A stretch of DNA of 64,000 bases from Streptomyces cyaneus (lineage in GTDB: Bacteria > Actinomycetota > Actinomycetes > Streptomycetales > Streptomycetaceae): assembly GCF_004028635.1 (NCBI RefSeq), contig NZ_RQJW01000022.1, positions 55,912 through 119,911 of the forward strand, read 5' to 3'. The notes under the pieces were generated by a model. The model was not told the origin of the DNA. It saw only the letters and a program-made list of their open reading frames with translations, and ran no database searches. Of this stretch, positions 26,295 to 34,867 are shown piece after piece; the stretch's first letter is position 1; every line of letters begins with the position of its first letter. The position numbers and the translations under genes were made by a program.

Positions 26295-27226
26295 GAGATC
26301 TCCTTCGTCACGAACCGTCGCCGGAGGCGCTGGAGCGGGGTGGGTGGCGGGGTGCGGTCGGCGCCGCGGGCGTAGCGGCGTTCCACGTAGTACTGGGCGA
26401 CCGAGAGCAGGGAGGTGAGAACGACGTACCAGGCGGTGGCGACCAGCAGCAGCGGGATCACCCGGCCGTTGCGTCCGTAGATCACCTGCACCTGGTAGAA
26501 GAGCTCGCCGATGGACATCACGTAGACCACCGAGGTGCCCTTGAGCAGGCCGATGATCTCGTTGCCGGCCGTGGGCAGGATGGCGCGCATGGCCTGCGGC
26601 AGCACGATCCGGCGGATCTGCCGCAGCCGGGGGATGCCCAGCGCCGCGGCCGCCTCCAGCTGTCCGTGGTCGACGGAGAGGACGCCGCCGCGGACAATCT
26701 CGGCGGCGTACGCCGCCTGGTGCAGGGTCAGGCCGATGACGGCGGCGCCGATGGTGCCGATGAGGGCGTTGCTGTCGACGGACCAGAACACCGGGCCGAA
26801 GGGGATGCCGACGCCCAACTCCTCGTACAGCGCGCTGAGGTTGAACCAGAACACCAGCTGGACGATCATCGGGATCGACCGGAAGATCCAGATATAGGTC
26901 CGGGCTACGGTCGAGAGCACCGGGCTGCGCGACAGGCGCATGAAGGCGAGCACGGTGCCGAGGAGGAAGCCGAGGACGGTGGCGTAGGCGGTGAGCTGGA
27001 GGGTCACCCACACTGCCTGGACGATCGTCTCGGAGAGGAAGTAGTCACGGAAGACGTTCCACTCCCAGACGGGGTTGGTGGCCAGGCCGTGGATGAACTG
27101 GGCGACCAGCACGATCACGATGCCGCCGGCGGCCCAGCGGGCGTAGTGGCGGGCCGGCACTACCTTCAACTCGGCTGGTGCTTCGGCCAGTTGCGGGACG
27201 GGTTCAGTGATGGTGTCGCTGCTCAT
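26291..27226 (-). CDS. Polar amino acid ABC transporter permease (HisM/TcyL-like)
   Basis: 311 residues with an N-terminal cytosolic segment, a first hydrophobic helix (GGIVIVLVAQFIHGL), and the permease core TVLGFLLGTVLAFMRL, YIWIFRSIPMIVQLVFWFNL and the EAA loop (HGQLEAAAALGIPRLRQIRR). The C-terminal tail YARGADRTPPPTPLQRLRRR is almost the same as in the permease encoded divergently at 30401, so the two are paralogues. It lies three bases after the first binding protein and overlaps the ATPase gene. Confidence 0.93.
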
Positions 27227-27229
27227 GGG

Positions 27230-28189
27230 TCACCTGTGCTCGGGCGGGTTGATCCGCGACGCGTCGATCGCGGAGGCGGAGGTACCCCACTTGGCGAGGA
27301 TCCGGGCGTAGGTGCCGTCCTTGATCAGTTCGTTGACGGCCGCCTGGAAGGCCTTGGTGAGCGGGGAGCCCTTCTTGAAGGCGAAGCCGACGTCGAGGCG
27401 GTGGAACTCGCCCAGGAACGTGGTCTGTGACGCGGGCTGGGCCGCCTGGTAACGCAGACCGTTGATCGTCGACATGATCACGTCGATACGGCCCTGCTGG
27501 AGCGCGGTCAGCGTCGCCGCGTTCTCCGAGTAGACCTTCACGTCGTACGGCTTCTTGCCCGCCTCGGCGCACACGCCCTTCTGCGCGGTCAGGGTCGCCT
27601 CGAAGGTGGTACCGGCGCCGGTGCCGATGGTCAGCCCGCACAGCTGGGTGAGGTCGGTGATCTTCGACTTGAGGGCGGTATTGCCCTTCTTCACCGCGAA
27701 GCCCTGGCCGTCGTTGATGTAGGTGACGAAGTCGATGGTCTTCAGGCGCTCGCTGGTGACGCCGAAGTTGCCGGTGCCGAAGTCGTACTTGCCGCTGCCG
27801 AGGGCGGGCAGGATCGTCTCGAAGGAGGCGTCCTGGCGCTCCAGCTTCACGCCGAGCACCTTGGCCACCGCGTCGGCTAGGTCGATGTCCTGGCCCGCGG
27901 GGGCCTTGTCCGTGCCGTTCGGGTAGTACGCCCCGGGCGGGAACCCGATCGAGCTGCCGACCCGCAGCGTGCCCGCCTTGCGTACGTCGGCGGGCAGCAG
28001 GGCCGCGACGGAGTCCACCTCGCGTACGGCGGCGACCGGGTCGTCGGTCGGTGCGGGAGAACCCTGGGCACCCACCGCCGCCGTACCGCCGGTGCCGGTG
28101 CCGGAGCCGCAGGCGGTCAGCGCGAGCAGGGGCAGCAGGGCGAGGGCGGCGGCGCCGTGCAGACGGGTTCTGATCATGCGGAGGTTCAC
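27230..28189 (-). CDS. ABC transporter substrate-binding lipoprotein (family 3), first copy
   Basis: 319 residues. Signal peptide with lipobox LLALTACGSG, then a Gly/Thr-rich linker and SBP family 3 core: VRKAGTLRVGSSIGFPPGAY, GQDIDLADAVAKVLGV, GKYDFGTGNFGVTSERLKTI and LQQGRIDVIMSTING. A Cys pair (QLCGLTIG, KGVCAEAG) may form a disulfide, as in several amino-acid binding proteins. The start overlaps the GNAT stop by four bases, tying import to acetylation. The ligand is probably an amino acid or S-modified cysteine; this is inferred from the neighbours, not from binding-site residues. Confidence 0.92.
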   Translation of the reverse strand: MNLRMIRTRLHGAAALALLPLLALTACGSGTGTGGTAAVGAQGSPAPTDDPVAAVREVDSVAALLPADVRKAGTLRVGSSIGFPPGAYYPNGTDKAPAGQDIDLADAVAKVLGVKLERQDASFETILPALGSGKYDFGTGNFGVTSERLKTIDFVTYINDGQGFAVKKGNTALKSKITDLTQLCGLTIGTGAGTTFEATLTAQKGVCAEAGKKPYDVKVYSENAATLTALQQGRIDVIMSTINGLRYQAAQPASQTTFLGEFHRLDVGFAFKKGSPLTKAFQAAVNELIKDGTYARILAKWGTSASAIDASRINPPEHR

Positions 28190-28701
28190 TGGTCGAGGGC
28201 CCTTCCCGTGCGTTCCCGGGCTGCGAGGTGCTTCTCGAACGGCAGCGGGCCGATGGTCTCCGGGTCGGCCTCCGTGTCGAACAGCGGTGTGTAGCCGGTG
28301 GCCAGGTACAGGCCGCGGGCCTCGGGCTGGCGGGGGCCGGTGGTCAGATAGATCCGCCGGTAGCCGCGTGCGCTCGCCTCCCGCTCCAACTCGGCGACGA
28401 CGCGCCGGGCGAGGCCGCGTCTGCGGTGCGCGGAGTGCGTCCAGATGCGCTTCAGCTCGGCCGTGTTCGTGTCGTACCGGCGGAAGGCGCCGCCCGCGAC
28501 GGGTTCGCCCCGTTCCAGCAGCAACAGGAGCAGACCGCCGTACGGTTCGGTGAACTCCTCGTCCGGGTAGCGGGAGATCTCGGCGTGCGCGTCCTTGCCG
28601 TAGCGGGTGGAGTACTCGTGGCCGAGTTCACGCAGCAGGGGCTCGACCCGGGGGTCGGAGACAGGCACCTGTATGACCGTCAACTCCGGTGCGGAGGTCA
28701 T
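28186..28701 (-). CDS. GNAT-family N-acetyltransferase in organosulfur operon
   Basis: 171 residues. The acetyl-CoA binding motif HSAHRRRGLARRVVAELER (motif A, Arg-rich P-loop R-R-G-L-A) is clear, followed by RIYLTTGPRQPEARGLYLATGYTPL. Both ends overlap neighbours by four bases (LLM monooxygenase upstream, binding protein downstream). In B. subtilis, SnaA/SnaB-type GNATs N-acetylate S-(2-succino)cysteine and related thioethers before an NtaA-type monooxygenase acts, and they sit in operons with TcyJKLMN or YxeMNO importers. The same association here supports N-acetylation of an imported S-substituted cysteine. Detoxification of other amines remains possible. Confidence 0.9.
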   Translation of the reverse strand: MTSAPELTVIQVPVSDPRVEPLLRELGHEYSTRYGKDAHAEISRYPDEEFTEPYGGLLLLLLERGEPVAGGAFRRYDTNTAELKRIWTHSAHRRRGLARRVVAELEREASARGYRRIYLTTGPRQPEARGLYLATGYTPLFDTEADPETIGPLPFEKHLAARERTGRALDQ

Positions 28702-29825
28702 CCGTTCACCGCCGCGAGGGTCTGCGTCCCGCGTGCCGCCCGCTCGGCGTCGCGCTTGGCGACCTCCTCGCGGACGATCGGGATCACGTACCGGCCGAAG
28801 TCGATGGCATCGCCCAGCAGGTCGTAGCCGCGCGCGGAGAGGATGTCGACGCCGAGGTCGTAGTAGTCGAGCAGCGCCCGGGCGACCGTCTCCGGGGTGC
28901 CGACCAGGGCGTTGGAGTTGCCCGCGCCACCGGTCGCGGCGGCGGTCGGGGTCCACAGGGCGCGGTCGTAGCGCTCCCCCGCCTCGGCGATGGCGATCAG
29001 CCGCTGCGACCCGGCGTTCTCGGGTGCGCCGCTGCGGTGGTGCCGTACGAGTCCCGTCTCGCGCCGCTCCCGGATGGCGCCGACCGTGCGGTGGGCCTTC
29101 TCCCAGGCCAGTTCCTCGGTCGGGGCGATGATCGGGCGGAAGGCGACCTGGATGCGCGGCACGTCGGTACGGCCCGCGGCCTTCGCGGCGGCCTTCACGT
29201 TCTCGATCTGCTCGGCGGTCTTCGCCAGGGGCTCGCCCCACAGGCAGTAGATGTCGGCCTCGGCGCCTCCGGCGGCGTACGCGGCGGCCGACGAGCCGCC
29301 GAACGACACGCCCGGGCGGGGCTGTTGGACCGGGAAGACGTCGCTGACGAAGTCGTGGAAGCGGTAGTGCTCGCCCTCGTGGTCGAAGGGCTCGCGGGTG
29401 GTCCAGATCTTCTTGACGATCCGGATGTACTCGCGGGTGCGGGCGTAGCGCTCGTCCTTGGTGAGCGTGTCGCCCTCGCGGCCCTGTTCGTGGTCGTTGC
29501 CGCCGGTGATGAAGTGCACGGTCAGCCGGCCCTCGCTGATCTGGTCGAGGGTGGCGAAGGTCTTGGCGGCGAAGGTGGGGTACGAGACGTTGGGCCGGTG
29601 GGCGAGCAGGATCTGCAGGCGCTCCAGCCGGCTCGCGATGTACGCGGCGGCCGGGGCGGGGTCCGGCGATCCGGAGCCGTAGGCGAACAGCACCCGGTCC
29701 CAGCCGTGGTCCTCGTGCGCCCGGGCGAGCCGGAGTGTGTACTCCTTGTCGAACGCGGCGCCGGAGCGCGGCGTGGTTTCGGAGCCGTCGTTGGTGGCGG
29801 CGATGCCGAGGAACTCCACGGGCAT
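28698..29825 (-). CDS. LLM-class alkanesulfonate monooxygenase-like enzyme
   Basis: 375 residues from an ATG at 29825 with AAAGG nine bases upstream. The luciferase-like core is of SsuD type: VEFLGIAATNDGSETTP, LFAYGSGSPDPAPAAAYIA, HRPNVSYPTFAAKTFATLDQ, VHFITGGNDHEQGREGD, SFGGSSAAAYAAGG and YCLWGEPLAKTAEQI. The active-site Cys of SsuD (SCEDAW) is not in the equivalent place (GSGSPDPAP), so the substrate is probably not a simple alkanesulfonate. It is the first structural gene after a sulfur-type leader peptide (30061-30138) and is coupled to the GNAT gene. FMNH2 must come from elsewhere, for example the SsuE at 17172. Confidence 0.9.
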   Translation of the reverse strand: MPVEFLGIAATNDGSETTPRSGAAFDKEYTLRLARAHEDHGWDRVLFAYGSGSPDPAPAAAYIASRLERLQILLAHRPNVSYPTFAAKTFATLDQISEGRLTVHFITGGNDHEQGREGDTLTKDERYARTREYIRIVKKIWTTREPFDHEGEHYRFHDFVSDVFPVQQPRPGVSFGGSSAAAYAAGGAEADIYCLWGEPLAKTAEQIENVKAAAKAAGRTDVPRIQVAFRPIIAPTEELAWEKAHRTVGAIRERRETGLVRHHRSGAPENAGSQRLIAIAEAGERYDRALWTPTAAATGGAGNSNALVGTPETVARALLDYYDLGVDILSARGYDLLGDAIDFGRYVIPIVREEVAKRDAERAARGTQTLAAVNG

Positions 29826-30060
29826 GGGTATGACCTTTCGGGAATGCCGCACGCGAGCAGGCAGACATGACGCAACTGCCTTGTGTGCAGGCATGGGTGA
29901 CGACCCGTCAGTCGACAGCTGACGGTTTCGGTACGGGCGTGACGACGCCGGGCGTCGGTGAGGACGCAAGGCAGTGGTGCGGCAGCGCGCGAAAGGAGAA
30001 CTCGGCCCGCGACGGGGTCACCGAGGGAGGGAAGGGCCGGTCAGAGGGCCCGCTGCCGAG

Positions 30061-30138
30061 TCAGGCGCAACACGCCGCGGACCACACCCGACCGAAGTCG
30101 ATGTGATCGCGCGTGACCAAGCGCTGCTGGGCAGTCAT
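30061..30138 (-). CDS. Sulfur-type leader peptide upstream of the LLM-GNAT-ABC operon
   Basis: 25 residues: MTAQQRLVTRDHIDFGRVWS, then AACCA and stop. The core (R-DHIDFGRV) belongs to the RRHIDL leader-peptide family, and two Cys codons precede the last residue. It lies about 235 bases upstream of the LLM gene on the same strand. Tandem Cys codons just before the stop suit ribosome-mediated attenuation by cysteine supply. Confidence 0.82.
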   Translation of the reverse strand: MTAQQRLVTRDHIDFGRVWSAACCA

Positions 30139-30400
30139 GCGACCAATTGAGCAGGACATCGTGCTCCCCGTCAAGCGGCTCCCGGATGCCGGAACGCCTG
30201 GACAGCCGTTCCGTCGGCGTGCTGTTGACACATCGATGGCATGGGCACATACGATCGACGGCGGATCGGCTCCGCGTTGCGCGGCAGCCTCTCCGGCCGC
30301 GTTGAGGGACGCGGCGAGCGTGACGACACCGAGCCCCGGCCGCACCGAGTGCCACCGGGGTCACCCACGCCCGCCTCCCCTCCCCCGGAGAGCCTCCCCC

Positions 30401-31399
30401 ATGGTCACGTCGCCCGATCTCACGTCCGGTCCCGCAACGAAGAGCCCCCCGCTGGTCGGCGTCGACCCGCCCCGGATCGTGCCGCGCCGGCACGCCGGCC
30501 GGTGGCTGACCGCCGTCTTCGCTCTGCTGCTCTTCGCGATGGTGCTCAACTCCGTGGTCCGCAACGAGGCCTTCCAGTGGGCCGTGGTGGGCCGGTACTT
30601 CACCACCACCGCCGTGCTCGACGGGTTGCTGCTCTCCCTGTGGCTGACCGCCGTGGTGATGGTCCTCGGCTTCCTGCTCGGTACCGTACTCGCGGTCATG
30701 CGCCTGTCCGCCAACCCCGTGCTGCGCACGCTGAGTTGGGGCTATGTGTGGATCTTCCGGTCCACACCGCTGCTGGTGCAGCTGCTGTTCTGGTTCAACA
30801 TCGGCGCCCTGTACCCGACGCTGGGCCTCGGCATCCCGTTCGGCCCGCAGTTCCTCACCGTCAAGACGGTCAATCTGCTCGGTCCCACCCTCACCGCCGT
30901 CATCGGCCTGACCCTGCACGAGACCGCCTACGCCGCCGAGGTGGTGCGCGGCGGCATCCTCTCCGTGGACGCCGGGCAGACCGAGGCCGCTCAGGCACTC
31001 GGCCTGAGCAGACGCCGCACCCTGCGCCGGGTCGTCGTCCCGCAGGCGATGCGCTCCATCGTGCCGACCGCCGGGAACATGCTGATCGGCACCCTCAAGG
31101 GCACCAGCATCGTCAGCGTGCTGGCCGTGCACGACCTGCTCTATTCGGTGCAGCTGATCTACAACCAGACCTACCAGGTCATCCCGCTGCTGATGGTCGC
31201 CACCCTCTGGTACATCGCGGTCACCACGGTGCTGAGCGCGGGTCAGTTCTACGTCGAGCGGTACTACGCGCGCGGCGACGCCCGCACCCTGCCGCCCACT
31301 CCGCTGCAGCGGCTGCGCGGCCGACTGAACGCAGTACGCCACCGGTTGAGCGCGGCGACAGCCGCCGACGCCCGCCCGGCGATCGGCGGTCACCGGTGA
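30401..31399 (+). CDS. Polar amino acid ABC transporter permease, second copy (divergent)
   Basis: 332 residues. The permease core parallels the 26291 gene segment by segment: VLGFLLGTVLAVMRL, YVWIFRSTPLLVQLLFWFNI, AVIGLTLHETAYAAEVVRGG, EAA loop TEAAQALGLSRRRTLRR, and the end YARGDARTLPPTPLQRLRGR. No ATPase or binding protein is encoded on this strand nearby, so it likely shares those of the divergent operon, as TcyL and TcyM share TcyN. GGAGAG precedes the ATG. The stop overlaps the GTG of the FAD protein gene. Confidence 0.92.
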   Translation: MVTSPDLTSGPATKSPPLVGVDPPRIVPRRHAGRWLTAVFALLLFAMVLNSVVRNEAFQWAVVGRYFTTTAVLDGLLLSLWLTAVVMVLGFLLGTVLAVMRLSANPVLRTLSWGYVWIFRSTPLLVQLLFWFNIGALYPTLGLGIPFGPQFLTVKTVNLLGPTLTAVIGLTLHETAYAAEVVRGGILSVDAGQTEAAQALGLSRRRTLRRVVVPQAMRSIVPTAGNMLIGTLKGTSIVSVLAVHDLLYSVQLIYNQTYQVIPLLMVATLWYIAVTTVLSAGQFYVERYYARGDARTLPPTPLQRLRGRLNAVRHRLSAATAADARPAIGGHR

Positions 31400-33372
31400 G
31401 CGGCACCCTCTCCCCGGCCGTGCTGGTCGTCGTCGGCGCGGGGCCGCGTGCCACAGGGCTGCTGGAGCGCATCGCCGCCAACGCGCCCGAACTGTGGGAC
31501 AAGGCATGGGAGTTGCGCATCCATCTGGTGGACCCGCACCCGCCGGGGCCGGGGCGGGTCTGGCGGCACGAACAGTCCGCGCTGCTGCGGATGAACTCCA
31601 TGGCCGAGGACGTCACCATGTTCACGGACGAGTCGTCGACCATCGAGGGTCCGGTACGGCCGGGCCCCTCGCTCGCCGAATGGGCCGCCCAGTTCTCCGG
31701 CCGGGGCCCACGTCATGCCCCGTACGCCGAGCCCTCCGACCCGGAGGTGCTGGCCGAGCTGCGGACGCTCGCCGGGGCCGACTTCCCCACGCGCCGCGCC
31801 CAGAGCGCCTACCTGGACTGGGTGTTCCGCAGGGCCCTGGCCCAGTTGCCGCCCGGTGTCACCGTGGAGTGGCACCGCACCACCGCGACCGCGGTCACCG
31901 GCCCCCCGGACGGCCCGCAGCAGGTGCACCTGGCCGACCGCGCCACCCCGCTCACCGCCGACCTGGTGGTCCTCGCCCAGGGACACATCGGCTCCACCCC
32001 CGCCGCCGAGCACCGTGACCACGCCGCCTTCGCCCGCCGCCACGGCCGTTTCCACCTCCCGCCGGAGTTCTCCGCCGACGCCGATCTGTCCGCGCTGCAT
32101 CCCGGCGAGCATGTCGTCCTGCGCGGTTTCGGGCTCGCCTTCATCGACCTGATGGCCATGCTCACCGAGGGCCGCGGCGGCACCTACCGCACCGAAGCCG
32201 ACGGCACCCTCACCTACCTCCCGTCCGGCCGCGAGCCCGTCCTGCACGTCGGATCGCGGCGGGGTGTGCCGTACCACTCCAAGACCCGCTACCAGCTCCG
32301 GGGCCCCCGGCCACCGCTGCCCCGGTACTTCGGCCCGGAAGCCCTCGACGCGCTGCTCGCCGAGGGCCGCCCACTGGACCTGCGGCGCGACGTGTGGCCG
32401 CTGATGGCCAAGGAGATCGGCTTCGGCCACTACCACGAGCTCTTCCACGCCCACCCCGAGCGCACATCGCTGCCCTGGCCGGACTTCGTAGCCGCGTACG
32501 ACCGCCTCGGCTGGTACGCCGACGAGATGGCCGCCCTCGTCGCCACGGCCGTGCCCGACCCGGCGGACCGACTGGACTTCGAGGCCCTGGACCACCCCCT
32601 GGACGGCCTCGCCTTCACCACCCCGGACGACTTCCAGGACCACCTGCGCGATCACATCGCCCGGGACGTCGCCCGTCGCGAGGATCCGGAGTTCAGTGCC
32701 GACCTCGGGGCGTTCCTCGCCCTGCTCTCCCTCTACGGGCAACTGCCCCGCCTCGTCGCCGCGGGGCGGCTGACGGCACGGTCCGTCGCCGAGCAGCTCG
32801 ACGGCTGGTGGCACGGCTTCTTCAGCTTCCTGGCCTCCGGCCCGCCCGGCTTCCGCCTGCGTCAGCTCCTCGCCCTGTCCCGGGCCGGGATCGTCCGCTT
32901 CGTGGGCGCCGGCGTCCGGATCGGCACCGACGAGACCGCCGGCACCTTCACCGCGACCAGCCCCACCGTCCCCGGCCACACGGTCCACGCCACCGCGCTG
33001 ATCGAGGCATACCTTCCCGGGCCCTCGCTCGACCGCACCGAGGACCCCCTCCTGCGCGAGCTGCACCGGGCCGGCGCCCTCACCGAGGAGGTCATCACCG
33101 ACCCCACCCACACCCACCGCTCCGGTCTGCTCGCCGTCTCCCCCGCGAACGCCCACGTCGTCGACCCGTCCCTCGGCGACACGCACCCCCGCCGCATCGC
33201 TCTGGGCGCCCCCACCAACAGCCGTGCCGTCGCCGCTTTCGCCCGTCCCCGCACCGACGCGCCCGCCTTCCGCCAGAATGACGCGGTGGCGCGCGCGCTT
33301 TTGCGCGCCCTTGGCGCCGGGCCTCTGACCTGGGACTTCTCAAATGGAGAGAAGGAAGCGTCCATTATATGA
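31396..33372 (+). CDS. FAD/NAD(P)-binding protein of unknown function (large PF13454-like)
   Basis: 658 residues from a GTG overlapping the permease stop (GTGA). The N-terminal dinucleotide fold is VLVVVGAGPRATGLLERIAA, followed by IHLVDPHPPGPGRVWRHEQS and a second nucleotide-binding segment (LVVLAQGHIGSTP). It resembles FAD-NAD(P)-binding proteins of the adrenodoxin-reductase/HI0933-like group with a long helical C-terminal part. No transmembrane helices are seen. Coupled translation with an amino-acid permease in a sulfur island suggests oxidation of the imported substrate, or redox supply to the flavin monooxygenases, but its reaction is unknown. The C-terminal end (GPLTWDFSNGEKEASII) lies in DNA resembling the flank of the tRNA-Pro gene at 44.6 kb. 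Confidence 0.85.
   Translation: MSGTLSPAVLVVVGAGPRATGLLERIAANAPELWDKAWELRIHLVDPHPPGPGRVWRHEQSALLRMNSMAEDVTMFTDESSTIEGPVRPGPSLAEWAAQFSGRGPRHAPYAEPSDPEVLAELRTLAGADFPTRRAQSAYLDWVFRRALAQLPPGVTVEWHRTTATAVTGPPDGPQQVHLADRATPLTADLVVLAQGHIGSTPAAEHRDHAAFARRHGRFHLPPEFSADADLSALHPGEHVVLRGFGLAFIDLMAMLTEGRGGTYRTEADGTLTYLPSGREPVLHVGSRRGVPYHSKTRYQLRGPRPPLPRYFGPEALDALLAEGRPLDLRRDVWPLMAKEIGFGHYHELFHAHPERTSLPWPDFVAAYDRLGWYADEMAALVATAVPDPADRLDFEALDHPLDGLAFTTPDDFQDHLRDHIARDVARREDPEFSADLGAFLALLSLYGQLPRLVAAGRLTARSVAEQLDGWWHGFFSFLASGPPGFRLRQLLALSRAGIVRFVGAGVRIGTDETAGTFTATSPTVPGHTVHATALIEAYLPGPSLDRTEDPLLRELHRAGALTEEVITDPTHTHRSGLLAVSPANAHVVDPSLGDTHPRRIALGAPTNSRAVAAFARPRTDAPAFRQNDAVARALLRALGAGPLTWDFSNGEKEASII
33322..33344. 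repeat. 23-bp segment matching the 3' flank of tRNA-Pro (21 of 23)
   Basis: The 23 bases 33322-33344 and 44583-44605 share CCTCTGACCTG, GACTTC and CAAA, with two mismatches. The second copy lies immediately beyond the 3' end of tRNA-Pro. The first lies in the last codons of the FAD protein gene. It may be an old recombination or attachment remnant; no integrase is present between the copies. Confidence 0.45.
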
Positions 33373-33409
33373 ACAACCACTTGGGATAGCCGCAAGCTTC
33401 TGCCACGAT

Positions 33410-33437
33410 CCCCATCAACCAGGTAGGAAAACTAGGA
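33410..33437. promoter_or_regulatory. Near-palindrome and TAGGAAA-CTAGG element upstream of ssuABC leader
   Basis: The stretch ends TAGGAAAACTAGG (33424-33436), matching TAGGAAATCTAGG at 14734-14746, with a weak CCC-A half site before it (33411-33414). It lies about 22 bases before the leader start codon, where an operator or promoter element is expected. Confidence 0.45.
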
Positions 33438-33458
33438 ATCTGTGGGGGTGGGGTCGCC

Positions 33459-33560
33459 ATGAGCACGCGCAACCGCACGGACCTGTTGCCGTCCCTCCTG
33501 ACCTCGCGTCGCCACATCGACTTCGGCCGTACGTCCAGCGCCATCTGTCGGCTCGTCTGA
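33459..33560 (+). CDS. Sulfur-type leader peptide upstream of ssuABC
   Basis: 33 residues with the core LTSRRHIDFGRTSSAICRLV and stop. RRHIDF and a Cys codon four positions from the stop are typical of the family. It lies 162 bases upstream of the sulfonate-binding protein gene on the same strand. A nested hairpin in the gap (33592-33643) could be the regulated structure. Confidence 0.88.
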   Translation: MSTRNRTDLLPSLLTSRRHIDFGRTSSAICRLV

Positions 33561-33591
33561 GACTCCCCGCAACGCGCACCCACCCCCCACG

Positions 33592-33643
33592 CACACCACT
33601 GCGCCCCCTGCCGTCCCGCCGGGACTGCGGGCAACTGGTGTGC
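33592..33643 (+). promoter_or_regulatory. Nested hairpin between leader peptide and ssuA, candidate attenuator
   Basis: An outer stem of eight pairs (GCACACCA 33591-33598 with TGGTGTGC 33636-33643) encloses an inner GTCCC/GGGAC stem (33613-33617 and 33621-33625). There is no U-tract, so control could act through translation or Rho rather than intrinsic termination. Inference from position and pairing only. Confidence 0.4.
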
Positions 33644-33721
33644 CGGTGCGCGTGAAGCGGCTCCGCGCCTCCCCTGCCGTACCTGCCTGAACTCCCTTCC
33701 TTCCCTTGAGAGGACACCCCT

Positions 33722-34828
33722 GTGTCTGCCGCAAGACCGCTCACCGCCCTGCGTACCCTCGCCGTCATAGCGGCGCTCCCTCTGCTGCTGACCGCCTGCG
33801 GCTACGGCGCCGAGTCCACCGACAGCGACAAGCAGACCCAGGTCGCGGCGGACGCCAAGAAGCTCTCCGTCGATGAGGTGAACATCGGCTACTTCCCGAA
33901 CCTGACGCACGCCACCGCTCTGGTGGGCATCCAGGAGGGCCTGCTCCAGAAGGAGCTCGGCGGCACCGTGATCAAGCCGTCGACGTTCAACGCCGGTCCG
34001 TCGGAGATCGAGGCGCTGAACTCCGGCGACCTCGACATCGGCTGGATCGGTCCCTCCCCGGCCATCAACGGCTACACCAAGGCGGCGGGCAAGAACCTGC
34101 GCATCATCTCCGGTTCGGCGTCGGGCGGCGTGAAGCTCGTCGTCAACCCGGAGAAGATCAAGTCCCTCAAGGACGTCAAGGGCAAGAAGATCGCCACGCC
34201 GCAGCTCGGCAACACCCAGGACGTCGCGCTGCTCAACTGGATCTCCGAGCAGGGCTGGAAGGTCGACGCGGAGAGCGGCAAGGGTGACGTCTCCGTGGTC
34301 CGCACGGACAACAAGATCACGCCGGACGCCTACAAGTCCGGTTCGATCGACGGTGCCTGGGTGCCGGAGCCGACCGCGTCGAAGCTGGTCGCCGAGGGCG
34401 GCAAGGTGCTGCTCGACGAGGGCGACCTGTGGCCGGACAAGAAGTTCGTGATCACGAACATCATCGTGCGGCAGGACTTCCTGAAGGAGCACCCGGACGT
34501 CGTCGAGGCCGTGCTGCGCGGCTCGGTGAAGACCAACGAGTGGATCAACGCCAACCCGGACAAGGCCAAGGCCGCGGCCAACGAGGCGCTGAAGGCGGAG
34601 TCCGGCAAGGCCCTGCCCGCCGAGGTCATCGACCCGGCCTGGAAGTCGATCACCTTCCTCGACGACCCGCTGGCCGCCACGCTCGACACCGAGGCCGAGC
34701 ACGCGGTCAAGGCCGGTCTGCTGGAGAAGCCCGATCTCAAGGGCATCTACGACCTCGCGCCGCTCAACAAGGTCCTCAAGGCCGCCGGCAAGGACGAGGT
34801 CGACGACGCCGGTCTCGGCGTCAAGTAA
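33722..34828 (+). CDS. ssuA: Aliphatic sulfonate ABC transporter substrate-binding lipoprotein
   Basis: 368 residues from a GTG at 33722 with GAGAGGAC upstream. The lipobox is PLLLTACGYG. The core follows SsuA/TauA: VNIGYFPNLTHATALVGIQE, FNAGPSEIEALNSGDLDIGW, GPSPAINGYTK, and YKSGSIDGAWVPEPTASKLV. It captures sulfonates for the SsuBC permease encoded downstream. Codon use is even more restricted than its neighbours (Lys almost only AAG, Asn AAC), consistent with high expression. Regulated by the leader and upstream element. Confidence 0.94.
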   Translation: MSAARPLTALRTLAVIAALPLLLTACGYGAESTDSDKQTQVAADAKKLSVDEVNIGYFPNLTHATALVGIQEGLLQKELGGTVIKPSTFNAGPSEIEALNSGDLDIGWIGPSPAINGYTKAAGKNLRIISGSASGGVKLVVNPEKIKSLKDVKGKKIATPQLGNTQDVALLNWISEQGWKVDAESGKGDVSVVRTDNKITPDAYKSGSIDGAWVPEPTASKLVAEGGKVLLDEGDLWPDKKFVITNIIVRQDFLKEHPDVVEAVLRGSVKTNEWINANPDKAKAAANEALKAESGKALPAEVIDPAWKSITFLDDPLAATLDTEAEHAVKAGLLEKPDLKGIYDLAPLNKVLKAAGKDEVDDAGLGVK

Positions 34829-34867
34829 GGACCACCGCATCCGATGAGTTCCCAGGAGGTGACGACC

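Noticed and set aside
30241..31395. Upstream extension of the FAD protein frame through the permease gene
   Set aside because: The translation is Arg/Pro-rich and lies in another frame of a clear permease gene. The GTG at 31396 overlapping the permease stop is the natural start.
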